Shown here: positions 62,576 to 64,000 of the stretch, in pieces
How the letters are laid out: each line of letters opens with the position of its first letter
How positions within the stretch are numbered: the first letter of the stretch is position 1
Source of the DNA: Gracilaria domingensis
Lineage: Eukaryota > Rhodophyta > Florideophyceae > Gracilariales > Gracilariaceae
Length of the DNA stretch: 64,000 nucleotides
Assembly (NCBI GenBank): GCA_022539475.1
Contig: VCMS01000017.1
Coordinates: 1 to 64,000, forward strand
Direction: 5' to 3'
Notes under the pieces: generated by a model
The model's database searches: none
Told to the model about the DNA's origin: nothing
Seen by the model: the letters and a program-made list of their open reading frames with translations, nothing else
Translations under genes and position numbers: made by a program

Positions 62576-64000
62576 CTAAGACAGCCGATTCCTTGGCTTC
62601 AAGGAGAAAAGAAAAGGAGTTCTGAATGGTATTTGGCTGTATTGCATGAGGACAGCCCTTCTGCGGTTCCCTAAATCACGGTAGCCAAGAGCAAATACCT
62701 CTCTCCCAGTCTTTGATTCTCTTACTAGCAACCTCATCTCTCGCATTCCAGTACATGACAAGGTTCTCTTCCGCTTTCTCGAAGTACTTCCGCTACAGGA
62801 AATTGGATGATTTCGAGAGCGTTTGCATGTGGCCATGAACCGGAGAGGAATCTGTCCGGAACTCATCCCTCCAATAATATCCTTTGTTGCATAAGCTCTG
62901 TCAATTGCAATGATTGATCCTGCAATCATCTCAGCAGCAATTCGAGCATTGCTCGTGCGCATTGACATCATCAATAGCGCAGAACGAACTTCAGGAACGG
63001 TCTCACCTCGCATCGAGTTGTGTAGTGCGGCAGTTAATCCTGTCAAAGTTGAGGTTAGGGAAGTCGCATGCAGTCCCATTTCCTTCTTTCCATCCCCAGG
63101 CTTAAGGGGAAGTCTTTTGTGATAGCGTGAGGCAAAACGCAATTGATCGTCATCAAGTCCTAAAATAGTTGTCCCAGGACGAAGACATACTTCACTGGAA
63201 ATAGAAGCCACTGCCTGCTCTAAAACGTTTAGAGCAGCGGGGATATCTAAACGTAAATTTGTCCACTGCGAGCTACTGATTCCTTTCTTGCCTTCTCCAA
63301 CAGTACCCAGGCAAGACGTATACGAATGTCGCATTGCTTTAAACCTTCGAAAAGATATGCTGCGTCTGATTTCTTGCGTTTCATACCATTGTTCATGTTC
63401 GCTTTCCTGAAGAAGCTCAGACGGTGAACAGTCGTATACGTCGCACATCATCAAAGCCTGAAAGTAGTGCATAACGTCTTCTGAAGTGTACACTGATGGC
63501 TCCTCATCATTCTCAAATCTTCGAAAGTGACGATGTCCTAGGTTTGCTACATCGGCAAAAGAGTCCAAAACGTTCGAGTTGAAGAACACTTCAAACATTT
63601 GTTTTGCAGATGGTGGTTTTCGTAACAAAGACTCGGGGGTTGAGCCCAGACGATCACTCACCTTTCGAAGTATGTGAAATGATTCATCTATTAGTATATC
63701 AGTGGAAGCACCGTCTAGATCATCAACTTCTAGATCGAGATTATCAGAACAAACAGAAATCTCAACCCAAGCGTATGGTTGCTCACCATCGCCTTCATTT
63801 TCTGAGGAGTCGAACATGTCCTCATCGCTGTCAAGCATGAATTCAGAATCACTTGATCCGATTTCGTCTAAGGTAGTAATGTTTCCAGTACAATATTGTT
63901 CCGAATGTGTTTCCTTGTTCGTATTTGGGTTGGAGTTGGAGTTTTTATTGTCCCCAGTATGGCTCTTCTCTAGGTCTTTCTCATTTTGAAGTTTATGATT
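62576..64000 (-). CDS. piggyBac-like transposase, N-terminal and DDE core (runs off window)
   Basis: The frame is open from the window edge to 62576 and has an ATG at 63838; upstream codons are also open, with an acidic SDSEFMLDSDEDMFDSSENE start typical of piggyBac proteins. Counted from that Met, an N-terminal helical region (MFEVFFNSNVLDSFADV; TSEDVMHYFQALMMCDVYDC, about 81-137; SISFRRFKAMR) matches the piggyBac lead domain. The core has LGLDDDQLRFASRYHKRLPL (about 227-246; first Asp) then KPGDGKKEMGLHA, and IIAIDRAYATKD (Asp313; second Asp) followed by MATCKRSRNHP. The third catalytic Asp was not found; the frame ends 75-80 residues later. The rest of the protein, including the zinc finger, appears to lie at 60145-62316, through an intron or a lost frame. 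Confidence 0.65.
   Translation of the reverse strand, partial: NHKLQNEKDLEKSHTGDNKNSNSNPNTNKETHSEQYCTGNITTLDEIGSSDSEFMLDSDEDMFDSSENEGDGEQPYAWVEISVCSDNLDLEVDDLDGASTDILIDESFHILRKVSDRLGSTPESLLRKPPSAKQMFEVFFNSNVLDSFADVANLGHRHFRRFENDEEPSVYTSEDVMHYFQALMMCDVYDCSPSELLQESEHEQWYETQEIRRSISFRRFKAMRHSYTSCLGTVGEGKKGISSSQWTNLRLDIPAALNVLEQAVASISSEVCLRPGTTILGLDDDQLRFASRYHKRLPLKPGDGKKEMGLHATSLTSTLTGLTAALHNSMRGETVPEVRSALLMMSMRTSNARIAAEMIAGSIIAIDRAYATKDIIGGMSSGQIPLRFMATCKRSRNHPISCSGSTSRKRKRTLSCTGMREMRLLVRESKTGREVFALGYRDLGNRRRAVLMQYSQIPFRTPFLFSLKPRNRLS

Overview
The window is eukaryotic DNA made almost entirely of transposable elements. It holds LTR retrotransposons nested in one another, several DNA transposons, a spliced gene and one or two short host-like genes. 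There are no rRNA genes, no convincing tRNA genes, no CRISPR array and no bacterial operon features. GT-AG intron signals, TATA boxes, chromodomain gypsy elements and hAT, CACTA-like and piggyBac-like transposases all point to a eukaryote. One gypsy lineage (C) resembles elements I know from oomycetes and algae. A repeat-rich red alga would fit, but the sequence does not prove it.

Layout. 1-10846: a heavily decayed gypsy chromovirus on the minus strand (A) with one LTR at 9992-10846. 10847-27867: an old Ty1/copia element on the minus strand, split inside its RT by a young, nearly whole gypsy chromovirus on the plus strand (element 2, 12454-24754; LTRs 814 and 816 bp differing at about three positions; target duplication TTCCC). 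28343-34283: mostly unique sequence with an internally deleted hAT element (30222-31093; 8-bp target duplication) and a TATA-led gene for a small secreted cysteine-rich protein (32419-32916). 34284-45199: a decayed third gypsy lineage (C, minus strand), whose chromodomain end appears separated from the rest by about 6 kb. That interval contains a truncated relative of A on the plus strand (B, 35104-39225), which itself carries a 183-bp MITE (38766-38948). 45760-46579: a solo LTR with perfect target duplication ACAAA. 46873-48765: another LTR of the same lineage with a piece of internal sequence. 49416-50003: a tyrosine-recombinase fragment. 50551-57750: a spliced gene for a 562-residue basic/acidic protein, a decayed CACTA-type (Tnp2-like) transposase, and a third open frame. 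60145-64000: a piggyBac-like transposase locus on the minus strand that runs off the window.

Two things stand out. First, the chromovirus lineage carries a long open frame on the opposite strand to gag-pol, starting just inside the 3' LTR. It is open for 681 codons in element 2, and recognisable relatives lie at the same place in A (85-600) and beside the LTR at 46873-47861. Its protein has no family I recognise. Second, the piggyBac-like locus encodes, between a piggyBac-type DDE core and a piggyBac-type C-terminal zinc finger, a SAP-like motif and a PD-(D/E)XK nuclease of YqaJ/lambda-exonuclease type.

Order of events read from nesting: copia before element 2; C before B; B before the MITE; the sequence around 45.7 kb before the solo LTR. 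All retroelements are described as fossils.
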